From Peptococcaceae bacterium 1198_IL3148 (GTDB lineage Bacteria; Bacillota; Desulfotomaculia; Desulfotomaculales; Desulfohalotomaculaceae), in contig JBAIYS010000004.1 in assembly GCA_036763105.1 (NCBI GenBank), positions 1 through 64,000 of the forward strand: a DNA stretch of 64,000 nt, written 5' to 3'. A program made the position numbers and the translations under genes. The notes beneath the pieces were generated by a model. It saw nothing but the letters and a program-made list of their open reading frames with translations, was not told the origin of the DNA and did not search any database. Positions 1 to 7,763 of this stretch are shown piece by piece. Each line of letters begins with the position of its first letter. Positions within the stretch are counted from its first letter, which is position 1.

Positions 1-66
1 TTGAATTTCCTCAACTGAGCGGCAGCCTTTCGCCAGTTCCTTCGCTAATGAAGAAGAGTTTCGCAT
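1..66 (-). CDS. N-terminus of a probable transposase (partial)
   Basis: The reverse strand reads ATG at 66-64 and stays open to the window edge for 22 codons (MRNSSSLAKELAKGC then RSVEEIQ). A GGGAGGA ribosome binding site precedes it with suitable spacing. The Ser-rich start followed by LAKELAK...VEEIQ resembles the N-termini of IS256-type transposases, which lead into a 'LLKDLFKDT'-like segment that lies outside this window. No catalytic DDE residues are visible. It could be another DNA-binding protein, but the adjacent IS-end-like sequence favours a transposase. Confidence 0.4.
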   Translation of the reverse strand, partial: MRNSSSLAKELAKGCRSVEEIQ

Positions 67-130
67 AAAATGATCATCCTCCCTTGTTGGTAAGTTTAAC
101 CATTTACACGAAACTCTTTACATTCTCCCA
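1..130 (-). mobile_element. Probable end of an IS256-like insertion sequence
   Basis: The left edge carries the first codons of a minus-strand ORF that resembles a transposase start. About 30-60 bp upstream of its start codon lies a block (about 94-130) containing TTTACACGAAACTCTTTACA. A TGTAAA...TTCGTGTAAA arrangement next to the transposase start is what I expect at the ends of IS256/mutator-family elements. The element runs off the window, so its other end, target duplication and completeness cannot be seen. The family call is inference from a short stretch. Confidence 0.4.
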
Positions 131-170
131 CAAGATACCAAAACGGTTATCAGCCCCTGTATTTTAATTA

Positions 171-1034
171 TTATTTTTTCCGAACTGGCACCCAAACCTC
201 GCTATAAGCATAATCCTTTTTATGTTCATCCATTTTAGTAAAAGAAAAAGCAGGGGCATTGATTACTTCGTAATTGGAAGAAGGAAGCCATTCCGAATAT
301 ATCCTTGCCATTGTTTGTTGTAACGTAGAAGGAAATGGTCCTTCATTTGGAAATACTGCCCAAGTATAGGCTGGGACAGGTACTTTGTCTAACCGATCGC
401 TTACTTGATCTTTAGTCGTTAAAACACCTATCAAGTGCGTTAAATCTCCTTCTTCTTTTAAGAAATTAGCATCGGCATCATAAGAAGCATTGACAATCTC
501 ATAAGGCGCTATATTTTGCAAAGAATGCATCTCTTCTTTTTGTTCGTCAGTTATGCTTTGGGCAAGCTTTACAATCTCGTTATTAACACCTTCAAATTGC
601 ATAGGGACACGTTTACTTACACCAACTAAATTAAAGGCTGGTTTGTCTTCAATTCTAAATTCCATAGGAATTCCTCCCTTAACGGTTATTATAAATGAAA
701 GCTTGGGAAACGATTTGCTGATTCCTTTTTTTATTACATCTGAGGGTAAAAAACCACCCCATTTTTTAAATGCTCGTGTAAAGCCGTCTATGGACTGGTA
801 ACCATATTTAAAAGCAACATCCGTTACCTTTTCTCCATTTAATAAATCCTTATTTGCTTCCGACAATTTTCTGTTTTTGATATATTCACTAAGAGTCAAC
901 CCTGAAAGATAAAAGAATATCTTTCTAAAGTGATAGTCAGAAACCCCAGCATATTGAGAAATTATTTCAAGGGATAGGTCATCGGTTAAATGATCTTCAA
1001 TATAGTCAATCACATGATTTAGTTCCTTTAGCAT
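171..1034 (-). CDS. AraC-family transcriptional regulator with GyrI-like effector domain
   Basis: This is a cytoplasmic one-component regulator. Residues about 5-100 form the two helix-turn-helix AraC DNA-binding domain: an N-terminal 'DDLSLEIISQYAGVSDYHFRKIF' region and a second HTH ending in FTRAFKKWGGFLPSDV. Residues about 120-287 match the GyrI-like/SOUL effector-binding fold (KPAFNLVGVSKRVP, then TWAVFPNEGPFP and EVWVPV). Such proteins usually bind small hydrophobic or cationic compounds and control efflux or stress genes; the ligand is unknown here. An upstream in-frame GTG at 1052 exists, but the ATG at 1034 is better placed behind CGGGGTGAAAT. It is monocistronic and faces the IS-like element. 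Confidence 0.88.
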   Translation of the reverse strand: MLKELNHVIDYIEDHLTDDLSLEIISQYAGVSDYHFRKIFFYLSGLTLSEYIKNRKLSEANKDLLNGEKVTDVAFKYGYQSIDGFTRAFKKWGGFLPSDVIKKGISKSFPKLSFIITVKGGIPMEFRIEDKPAFNLVGVSKRVPMQFEGVNNEIVKLAQSITDEQKEEMHSLQNIAPYEIVNASYDADANFLKEEGDLTHLIGVLTTKDQVSDRLDKVPVPAYTWAVFPNEGPFPSTLQQTMARIYSEWLPSSNYEVINAPAFSFTKMDEHKKDYAYSEVWVPVRKK

Positions 1035-1173
1035 TATTTCACCCCGTTTCACATTTACATAATACCAAAGCTACTTTAACGATGCTCGACTTTTTTAACT
1101 TAAAAATATCGAATCGTTGCCTACAAGGTTTGTTTGAAATATTGCCTTAAATTATGAACAAATTCAAGAATGA

Positions 1174-1398
1174 ATGATAAGAATCATTCTCACAGCAGAC
1201 CGCCCCATAAATGAGTTTAAAGATATCGTTACTTCAATAGTTAAAGAGGGGCAGGGAAAAGGAGAGTTTAAAACCGATATCCCTGTGGAAATAATTGTTG
1301 AAATGTTTAAAGGGTCACTTAAAACCGCTATGACAAGTAAAGCGGATATTCCCTTCCTCTTTAAGAGCGATAATTACTTTTACCCCAATAACCTTTGA
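1174..1398 (+). pseudogene. C-terminal remnant of a TetR-family regulator
   Basis: The 74 codons encode FKDIVTSIVKEGQGKGEF followed by a 'D.P.EIIVEMFKGSLKTAMTS' stretch. This resembles the ligand-binding C-terminal part of TetR regulators (the IVKEGQEKGEFR...EI...MF.G pattern). The N-terminal HTH is absent. An in-frame stop (TGA 1171-1173) lies directly before the first ATG, and no ribosome binding site is present. It therefore looks like a decayed gene rather than a translated one. The rest of the interval to 1663 holds one hairpin and no convincing gene. Confidence 0.55.
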
Positions 1399-1467
1399 TA
1401 TTTAGTGAACCTATTTCAAAAGATAATAATAAGGTGTTTATTAAGATCTAACACTTTGCCTAAACAA

Positions 1468-1501
1468 GAGAAAGGTAGCCTCAGTGAAGGCTACCTTTCT
1501 C
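1468..1501. terminator. Perfect 13-bp stem-loop, probable transcription terminator
   Basis: GAGAAAGGTAGCC (1468-1480) pairs perfectly with GGCTACCTTTCTC (1489-1501) around an 8-nt loop. Its position between the TetR remnant (plus strand) and the cupin gene (minus strand) suits a bidirectional terminator, although a long U tract is missing on either side. Confidence 0.6.
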
Positions 1502-1663
1502 AGATATATTTTTGCAATACTGTCATTAGTATTCTTCGCCACTTTAAATTGTGCCACTGCCAGTTGCATTTGGTTTATAAATTTTTAATTGAATTCGCTA
1601 CCATGTCAGTAGAACTCGCGATGGCGTTTATTTTTGTTACCGTTTGTTTAACATGCTTTTTAT

Positions 1664-2137
1664 CTACGGCAGCGATGGCATATGATTTATGGCATCCTCT
1701 TTAGTTTCGTGAACAGTGCCCCAGGGATGCTCGGGGGGCGCATAAATAGAGTATAATTTAAGCGGTTTAGAACCAGTATTGATTAGATTATGCCATTTAC
1801 CAGCGGGTATAAATATTGCGTAGTTATCATATACTCTTCTTTGAAAATCTAAATTATATCTACTATCTCCCATCATAACAAGGCCTTCACCTTGCTCAAT
1901 GCGTATAAACTGATCAACGTCGGTATGAAGTTCTAAACCGATGTCTTCTCCAACATCGATGCTCATCAAGGTAAGCTGCAGGTATCCCCCTGTCCATAAA
2001 GCAGTACGAAAAGTATTATTTTGTAGAGTGGCCTTCTCAATATTAACTACAAAGGGGCGTGCCCCATAATCCCTCAACGGAATATACTGTTGCAAATTTT
2101 TTTTGCAGTAGGGACATTTATAGGATATATTGCTCAC
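1664..2137 (-). CDS. Cupin-domain protein
   Basis: A 157-residue protein. An N-terminal CPYCK motif (residues 8-12) leads into a single cupin beta-barrel: the first metal-binding-like motif is around LELHTDVDQFIRIEQGEG and the second around DNYAIFIPAGKWHNLINTG. It ends in the IYAPPEHPWGTVHETK signature of cupin_2 proteins. The GTG start overlaps the stop of the upstream DUF2935 gene by four bases (GTGA) behind AAGGAG, indicating translational coupling. Its substrate is unknown. Metal binding by His and Glu residues is expected from the family, not demonstrated. Confidence 0.85.
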   Translation of the reverse strand: MSNISYKCPYCKKNLQQYIPLRDYGARPFVVNIEKATLQNNTFRTALWTGGYLQLTLMSIDVGEDIGLELHTDVDQFIRIEQGEGLVMMGDSRYNLDFQRRVYDNYAIFIPAGKWHNLINTGSKPLKLYSIYAPPEHPWGTVHETKEDAINHMPSLP

Positions 2138-3036
2138 TCCTTTCTCATTACTCTTAATAGTCTTAAATAATGATTCGCCTCACGCAATACATGGTCTGCC
2201 AATAGTGGAGGAATAATGGATTTAATTTCACATTTTAAGATACCTTCTGTGGAGGCTCTTTTAAAATCCCTAATTCTCTTGGTAGAATCTAAACTATTTT
2301 GGACAATTTGCCGTTCAGCCGTTTCAATACATTCTTCCACTAACCTTTCAAATCTCTCTGCAAAAGTTTCAGCGGTTTCTTTAAGTTGTTCCTCAGTTGG
2401 GTCCAACATTCCATCAATAAATTGGGCATGCTCTGCCATTATATTATTCCAGAAGTTAAGCTCTTCACATAGAGTTGTGTCTGGCAGTTCTCTATCTTGG
2501 AGGGATTCTAATAATTCTCGGTAATATTCTGCTTCACGGGTATCGTGCTCTAACATTTCGTGATATAAGGTAATAAATATCTCACAATCTAACGCCAGAT
2601 CTAATAGTCTGTTTTGAAATGCAATTACTTCTAAAAGCAGATTATATGATCGATCATTTAAAGTACTTACCTCGTTCTCTAGCCATTCTCCATAATCACA
2701 ATTGGGATTACTTACTAAATCAAGTTCAGCCTTGGTGATACCGATGTTAAGACTTGCTCCTGTTAACCTGGAGTTTACTTGCTCTGCTCTTAAAGTATAA
2801 GGCGTAACGATTTCGTTTGATCTAATTGCATCTTCAGATATAACCCCGTTAGCATAGCGTACAGTTTCTTCCAAAAGTTGTTCAAAACTATGTTTTAACA
2901 CATTAGCTTCCTCAATCAAGTCAGCTTCAACTGGTTGTAAATTGGTTTGTATAAAAAATAAATGTTCCTTCATGATTCTTTGAAAAAAAAGATTTATTTC
3001 TAGTGAAACTCTAATAAATTCTTGTCTTGATAACAA
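2134..3036 (-). CDS. DUF2935 domain protein (two helical repeats)
   Basis: A 300-residue all-helical cytoplasmic protein. Two similar halves (residues about 5-145 and 150-285) each begin with an acidic 'E...FF..IM.EH..FI' type helix (NLFFQRIMKEHLFFIQ and ELNFWNNIMAEHAQFIDG). This is the DUF2935 pattern of Firmicutes. The conserved Glu/His positions in each half suggest a possible di-metal four-helix fold, which is inference only. The start is TTG at 3036 behind AAAGGAGTGAAC. It is co-transcribed with the downstream cupin gene. Function unknown. Confidence 0.8.
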   Translation of the reverse strand: MLSRQEFIRVSLEINLFFQRIMKEHLFFIQTNLQPVEADLIEEANVLKHSFEQLLEETVRYANGVISEDAIRSNEIVTPYTLRAEQVNSRLTGASLNIGITKAELDLVSNPNCDYGEWLENEVSTLNDRSYNLLLEVIAFQNRLLDLALDCEIFITLYHEMLEHDTREAEYYRELLESLQDRELPDTTLCEELNFWNNIMAEHAQFIDGMLDPTEEQLKETAETFAERFERLVEECIETAERQIVQNSLDSTKRIRDFKRASTEGILKCEIKSIIPPLLADHVLREANHYLRLLRVMRKE

Positions 3037-3209
3037 AAAAGTTCACTCCTTTCAATACTATTTAATATATAATATTAAGAAAGAGGAAAAATGTACCTAC
3101 TTTAGCACAACATTTGTTTATGTATGAAATTGCGTATATGAACAGGGTATAATATGGGTGTATTTTATCGGACAAGGTAAATTAATAACTATTATAGGAG
3201 AAAACGAAA

Positions 3210-3971
3210 ATGAGATTTTTAATAGGTATTGTAGCAGGTTTCTTTGGTGGACTTGTTGGTATTGGTGGCGGAGTAATCATGATTCCGCTCATGGTTGGTG
3301 TTCTTAAAATGAATCAGCACATGGCCCATGGTACCAGCTTGGTGGCAGTGGTTTTCACAGGTATATCCGGGGCGATTACATATTCAATAAATGGTTCTGT
3401 TGATTTATTGGCTGCAGTAATTTTGGCGTCTACGGCAATTTTTACTGCCCGTGCCGGGGCCAAATTTGCTAATGCTCTTCCCGAATGGAAGCTTAAAAGG
3501 TATTTTGGTGGCTTTTTAATTTTTATGGCGGTGCTGCTACTTATTAAACCTTATTTGCCTCAGGCAGATGAAACTGTCGTTGGCTGGTTAAAGATACTGA
3601 TCTTTTTATTGGCAGGCGGCTTTACTGGTTTTCTTTCTGGTATGATGGGAGTGGGAGGTGGCACCATAATGGTACCTGCAATGGTGCTGCTTGCAGGTTT
3701 TACCCAGTACACAGCCCAAGGATCCTCTCTTCTCGCCATGGTTCCGGTTGGAATAGTTGGAGCCTATACACATTGGAGTTTAGGAAATGTCAGCACTAAC
3801 ATTTTACCTGGCCTGATTTTAGGCATTCTTGTGGGTTCATATCTTGGCGGTTCCTTTGCTCATATGTTACCTGAAGTGGCTTTGCGGGTGATATTTGCAG
3901 TTGTACTGGTTAGAACAGGGGTGAAAAATTTGAGAACACCCAAGCCCGAACCCGAAGAGCAAGCTCAATAA
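3210..3971 (+). CDS. TauE/SafE-family sulfite/organosulfonate exporter-like permease
   Basis: A polytopic inner-membrane protein of 253 residues with about eight hydrophobic segments. Two pseudo-repeats carry the family's glycine-rich loops: GFFGGLVGIGGG at residues 10-21 and GFLSGMMGVGGG near residue 140. TauE/SafE proteins move small sulfur-containing or carboxylated anions; the substrate cannot be assigned here. AGGAG precedes the ATG with good spacing. A plausible promoter (TTGCGT then TATAAT) lies about 50-90 bp upstream. The downstream trmO gene starts 43 bp later in the same direction but has a different base composition. Confidence 0.9.
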   Translation: MRFLIGIVAGFFGGLVGIGGGVIMIPLMVGVLKMNQHMAHGTSLVAVVFTGISGAITYSINGSVDLLAAVILASTAIFTARAGAKFANALPEWKLKRYFGGFLIFMAVLLLIKPYLPQADETVVGWLKILIFLLAGGFTGFLSGMMGVGGGTIMVPAMVLLAGFTQYTAQGSSLLAMVPVGIVGAYTHWSLGNVSTNILPGLILGILVGSYLGGSFAHMLPEVALRVIFAVVLVRTGVKNLRTPKPEPEEQAQ

Positions 3972-4014
3972 TTTAACATTAGATTGCCAGTACTTTGATA
4001 AGGAGCGTACTTTC

Positions 4015-4686
4015 ATGAAAATCATTGCCCGTATCCGTACAGATTTCCCAACCAAGTTTGGTATTCCTCGTCAAAGTGGCATCATCGAGGCCTTGAAAGC
4101 GGTGATCGTGTTTGAGCCGGAATACCGCAATTCTGACGCTCTGCGCGGACTGGAAGAATTCTCGCACATCTGGCTCATCTGGGGATTCTCCGAAGCGAAG
4201 CGCGACAAATGGTCTCCGACGGTGCGACCTCCGCGTCTGGGCGGTAACAGGCGGATGGGGGTTTTTGCCACTCGTTCGCCCTTCCGTCCCAATGCCATTG
4301 GACTTTCCTCTGTTAAACTGGACTGCATTGAGATGCATCCCGACCTAGGCCCGGTGTTGCACGTTTTGGGAGCAGACCTGATGGATAACACTCCCATCTA
4401 CGACATTAAGCCTTACCTTCCCTTTACCGACAGTCATCCGGATGCAGTGGGTGGGTTCGCCGACCCGCTCAAGGACTATGGACTGGAGGTGGACTTCCCT
4501 GAACAATGGCTCCGGCTTATTCCCGAGGAACAGCATCAAGCACTACTAGGTGTACTGGCTCATGACCCAAGGCCGTCATATCAGAACGACCCTAAGCGCA
4601 TCTATGGCCTAAGGTTTGGGAAATTCGACATCAGGTTCACGGTGCAGGGCACCGTGCTTTCCGTTTGCGCCGTTGTGCCACTCTAG
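4015..4686 (+). CDS. trmO: tRNA (adenine(37)-N6)-methyltransferase TrmO
   Basis: A 223-residue TsaA/TrmO-family enzyme, expected to N6-methylate t6A at position 37 of certain tRNAs using SAM. The N-terminal beta-barrel carries the diagnostic RPPRLGGNRRMGVFATRSPF and RPNAIGLS motifs (residues about 72-100) and LGADLMDNTPIYDIKPYLP around 120-140. The small C-terminal domain contains DPRPSYQNDP. Length matches the family. AAGGAG precedes the ATG. The coding sequence is visibly richer in G+C, with codons such as CTG, CGC and CCG, than its AT-rich neighbours, suggesting horizontal acquisition. Confidence 0.93.
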   Translation: MKIIARIRTDFPTKFGIPRQSGIIEALKAVIVFEPEYRNSDALRGLEEFSHIWLIWGFSEAKRDKWSPTVRPPRLGGNRRMGVFATRSPFRPNAIGLSSVKLDCIEMHPDLGPVLHVLGADLMDNTPIYDIKPYLPFTDSHPDAVGGFADPLKDYGLEVDFPEQWLRLIPEEQHQALLGVLAHDPRPSYQNDPKRIYGLRFGKFDIRFTVQGTVLSVCAVVPL

Positions 4687-4961
4687 TATTGGGTTATAAG
4701 TAAATCCATTTTATGCTTTATTAATATTACCAGGGTTATATGCCTTGGAAGCAATAATCTTGTTTTACAGGAACAAAAAATTTGATTGTTTAATAATTAA
4801 TTAATAATTTTATTAATACAGTTAAGGTTTATTCATGGTAATATATAAACTATAATTAAGAAAAATAAAAAAATATCCAGCATAGAAATAAAAATATTTT
4901 TAACATAGCATCCTTAGGAATAGCCTGGTGAAGCCAGGAGATGATAAAGGAGGTTTCAGAA

Positions 4962-5354
4962 ATGAAACAAGAAAGACAAAAGTTTTATATTTGCAAGCAC
5001 TGTGGTAATATTATCGGGCTGATCAACAATGCAGGGGTCCCTTTAATTTGTTGTGGGGAAGAAATGACCGAGCTGGTGGCTAACACAACCGATGCTGCAG
5101 CTGAAAAGCATGTACCTGTTATTACCGTTGAAGGAAATAAAGTAACTATCGACATTGGTTCAGCACCCCATCCAATGACAGAGCAACACAATATCAGTTG
5201 GGTATATATTCAGACTGAAAAAGGTGGCCAACGTAAAACACTTATGGCAAATGATGAGCCCACAGTTGAGTTTGCCCTTACAGATGATGATAAATTGGAA
5301 ATTGCCTTTGCTTACTGCAATCTTCATGGACTTTGGAAAGCGGATTTAGCATAG
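4962..5354 (+). CDS. dfx: Desulfoferrodoxin (superoxide reductase)
   Basis: A 130-residue cytoplasmic non-haem iron protein that reduces superoxide to hydrogen peroxide using rubredoxin-type electrons. The N-terminal desulforedoxin domain has center I ligands C11, C14, C30 and C31 (CKHC and CC). The C-terminal domain has center II ligands H50, H70, H76, C119 and H122, plus the Glu-Lys pair before H50. The ATG at 4962 follows AAAGGAGG at ideal spacing and gives the family length, so the in-frame ATG at 4941 is unlikely. The gene stands alone after an AT-rich upstream region with a small CCTGG/CCAGG hairpin. It supports an anaerobic lifestyle. Confidence 0.96.
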   Translation: MKQERQKFYICKHCGNIIGLINNAGVPLICCGEEMTELVANTTDAAAEKHVPVITVEGNKVTIDIGSAPHPMTEQHNISWVYIQTEKGGQRKTLMANDEPTVEFALTDDDKLEIAFAYCNLHGLWKADLA

Positions 5355-5436
5355 GCAGAACTGAAGTCAAAGAGGGTTGCGCCATGAGGAAATTCGTATG
5401 CGCTAAGGCGCATCGAAAGCCGACTTAAACGATTGA

Positions 5437-5490
5437 AAAAGGTGATAATTTATTTCCTAAGGATATAAATTATCACCTTTTATTTTCTTT
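5437..5490 (+). terminator. Rho-independent terminator after desulfoferrodoxin
   Basis: A perfect 16-bp stem (AAAAGGTGATAATTTA at 5437-5452 with its complement at 5466-5481) is followed by a T-rich tail (ATTTTCTTTTG). Confidence 0.85.
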
Positions 5491-5558
5491 TGCAAAAAAG
5501 GGATAACCCTGTAAGTACCGAAAAGAATACTAGGAGATTTTAATAAAAGGGTGATTAC

Positions 5559-6317
5559 ATGAGAAAAATAGCGATGATAGTGTTATTAGCAGTTTTAATA
5601 ACCACTGCTGGTTGTGGTGCTAAAGCAGGAGAAAATGTACAAAATGTAACCTCGGAAGAGGTAATAACGCAAAAGCAGCATCAAGTAACTATTGTGGCCA
5701 AGGAAGAAAACCTTAAGAACGAGTTTATCGAAGTGAAACTAAGAATACCACAAATTAGCGATATGCAAAATGAAGCCGCCCAAAAGCAGCTTAATAACCA
5801 ATTTAACTCGGTGTACCAACTGAGGGATTCCATGCAAAAGGAAGCAGAACAAACTGCCGAAGATCTAAAACAAAGTGGTTTTCCCTTTAGGCCCTATGAA
5901 TTGATTGCCGATTATGATATTTCTTATAATCAGCAAGGTATTTTAAGCTTGACCACAACTGTGTACACATATACCGGTGGTGCCCATGGTGGAACGGCCA
6001 AAACAACTTATAACGTGGACATAAATTCCGGAGAGCAAATTTCCCTCAAATCTATGTTTAAAGAGGGGGTTAATTATAAAGACTTAATTAACCAAGAAAT
6101 TAGTAATCAAATTGCCAAAGAACCTGAAATTTATTTTTCTGGTGATATGGGCTTTAAAACCATTGCCGATGATCAAAATTTCTATATAACGGAAGGTAAA
6201 ATTGTTGTCTATTTTTCACAGTATGAAATTGCACCCTATGCATCGGGAATTCCCGAATTCGAGCTGCAACTAAGTCAGTTTAAAGACAGCTTAAAACCTG
6301 AATATCAGGCGATTTAA
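5559..6317 (+). CDS. Secreted lipoprotein with DUF4163 and DUF3298 domains
   Basis: A 252-residue protein with a type II signal peptide: MRK, a hydrophobic core, and lipobox TTAGC with Cys19. The mature part matches the DUF4163 (about 45-140) plus DUF3298 (about 150-240) architecture of the RsiV/PdaC extracytoplasmic regions, including TVYTYTGGAHGG and a terminal FSQYEIAPYASGIPEF. In RsiV this architecture senses lysozyme, but here there is no transmembrane anti-sigma segment and no adjacent sigma factor. It is probably a free lipoprotein at the outer face of the membrane. Function not assigned. Confidence 0.85.
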   Translation: MRKIAMIVLLAVLITTAGCGAKAGENVQNVTSEEVITQKQHQVTIVAKEENLKNEFIEVKLRIPQISDMQNEAAQKQLNNQFNSVYQLRDSMQKEAEQTAEDLKQSGFPFRPYELIADYDISYNQQGILSLTTTVYTYTGGAHGGTAKTTYNVDINSGEQISLKSMFKEGVNYKDLINQEISNQIAKEPEIYFSGDMGFKTIADDQNFYITEGKIVVYFSQYEIAPYASGIPEFELQLSQFKDSLKPEYQAI

Positions 6318-6380
6318 CCAAAGTGGCAAGGAATTAATTTTTAATAAAGATAGTTCAGTCAATGTAAAGGAAGGTAATAG

Positions 6381-7553
6381 ATGTTCGCAGAAAATGAAAA
6401 CATTACAAGAATAGCCCTAGATGATAAAGAATTTATACTAATTGGTACTGCCCATGTATCAAAGCGTAGTGCTGAATTGGTAAAGGAAGTTATTGAATAT
6501 GAAAAGCCAGATTCTGTTTGCATAGAATTGGACGAACAACGCTATAAGACAGTAACCGAAGGAAACAAGTGGCAAGATACAGATATTTTTAAGATTATTA
6601 AAGAAAAAAAGGCCACGCTGCTATTAATTAATCTTGTGATGTCTTCATTTCAAAAGCGGATAGCAAAACAATTCGGTATTAATGCTGGACAAGAAATGAT
6701 TCAGGGGATTAATTCAGCCAAAGAAATTGGTGCTAACTTGGTACTGGCCGACAGAAATATTCAAATAACCTTTGCTCGTATTTGGCATAGTGTAGGTTTT
6801 TGGGGAAAAGTAAAGCTCATGGTAGAAATCATTTTTAGTATTTTTAACGATGAAAGCATTACCGAAGAGGAATTGGAGAAACTGAAATCCCAAGATATGC
6901 TTAACTCAATACTTAATGATTTTACAAAATCCTTTCCTAAATTAAAGACCCCTTTAGTTGATGAGCGGGACCAATATTTAGCACAAAAGATCAGAGAGGC
7001 CCCAGGAAACAAAATTGTTGCTGTTCTGGGAGCGGCCCATGTTCCTGGTATTAAAGAAGAAATTAAAAAGGACCATGATTTAAGCCAGTTATCGCAAGTG
7101 CCTGTTAAATCAAATGCAACCAAAATCATTGGCTGGTCAATTCCCATCCTGATTATAGCGCTTATCGCTTACACCTTTATTACCAATCCCACAGTGGGTG
7201 CCCAGCAATCAATAAGTTGGGTGTTATGGACTGGTTCGCTGGCAGCCCTCGGCACTGCCATTGCCTTTGGACATCCCCTTGCTATACTTACCGCTTTTTT
7301 GGTGGCACCAATAACTACCCTACACCCTTTAATAGCGGCAGGGTGGTTTGCCGGGCTCGCCCAAGCCTATATTCGACGCCCCAGCGTAAGGGATTTTGAA
7401 AACCTGGCGGAGGATATTTTTAGTATTAAAGGCTTTTGGAATAACAAGGTGACCAGAATTTTGCTTATCGTTACGTTGGCAAACGTAGGCGGCTCAATAG
7501 GCACATTTATTGGTGGCGCCGATGTAATTCGTTTATTTATTGAAAACCTCTAG
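6381..7553 (+). CDS. TraB/PrgY-family membrane protein
   Basis: A 390-residue protein. The N-terminal TraB domain (about 10-235) shows GTAHVS at 22-27, a CIELDEQRY motif, and VLGAAHVPG near residue 215; these paired GTAHVS/GAAHVPG motifs are characteristic. The C-terminal third (about 250-390) has four or five hydrophobic segments. Family members include enterococcal PrgY and TraB, which limit self-response to sex-pheromone peptides, and Tiki-like proteases; a metal-dependent peptidase activity is proposed for the fold. AAGGAAGG precedes the ATG. A strong terminator follows, so it is probably monocistronic. Confidence 0.9.
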   Translation: MFAENENITRIALDDKEFILIGTAHVSKRSAELVKEVIEYEKPDSVCIELDEQRYKTVTEGNKWQDTDIFKIIKEKKATLLLINLVMSSFQKRIAKQFGINAGQEMIQGINSAKEIGANLVLADRNIQITFARIWHSVGFWGKVKLMVEIIFSIFNDESITEEELEKLKSQDMLNSILNDFTKSFPKLKTPLVDERDQYLAQKIREAPGNKIVAVLGAAHVPGIKEEIKKDHDLSQLSQVPVKSNATKIIGWSIPILIIALIAYTFITNPTVGAQQSISWVLWTGSLAALGTAIAFGHPLAILTAFLVAPITTLHPLIAAGWFAGLAQAYIRRPSVRDFENLAEDIFSIKGFWNNKVTRILLIVTLANVGGSIGTFIGGADVIRLFIENL

Positions 7554-7554
7554 C

Positions 7555-7598
7555 AAAAAGCTAACAAGCTCTGGTATATAGAGCTTGTTAGCTTTTTT
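7555..7598 (+). terminator. Strong rho-independent terminator after the TraB-family gene
   Basis: A stem of about 18 bp (AAAAAGCTAACAAGCTCT with its complement at 7580-7597) ends in a run of six T. It separates the TraB gene from the cas operon. Confidence 0.92.
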
Positions 7599-7763
7599 AA
7601 TAGTTGTAATATATAGATATTTATAACTAATTAATTACACCGTTTTACAATAAATCTAGAAGGAAAAAGAAAACGCTTATGGAATATGCTATAAAATGAG
7701 AAAATTTGTATTATTAATTACTGGCTAAAGAAAATAACTAGAGGAAGGTAGATATAATAAAAA

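Noticed and set aside
1405-1704. 99-codon plus-strand ORF after the TetR remnant
   Set aside because: It reads through the perfect hairpin at 1468-1501 and into the opposite-strand cupin gene, has no ribosome site and no family resemblance.
5384-5428. 14-codon ORF (MRKFVCAKAHRKPT) between desulfoferrodoxin and its terminator
   Set aside because: No ribosome site was found and the length is within chance; the GCGC-rich bases are probably part of the transcript tail.
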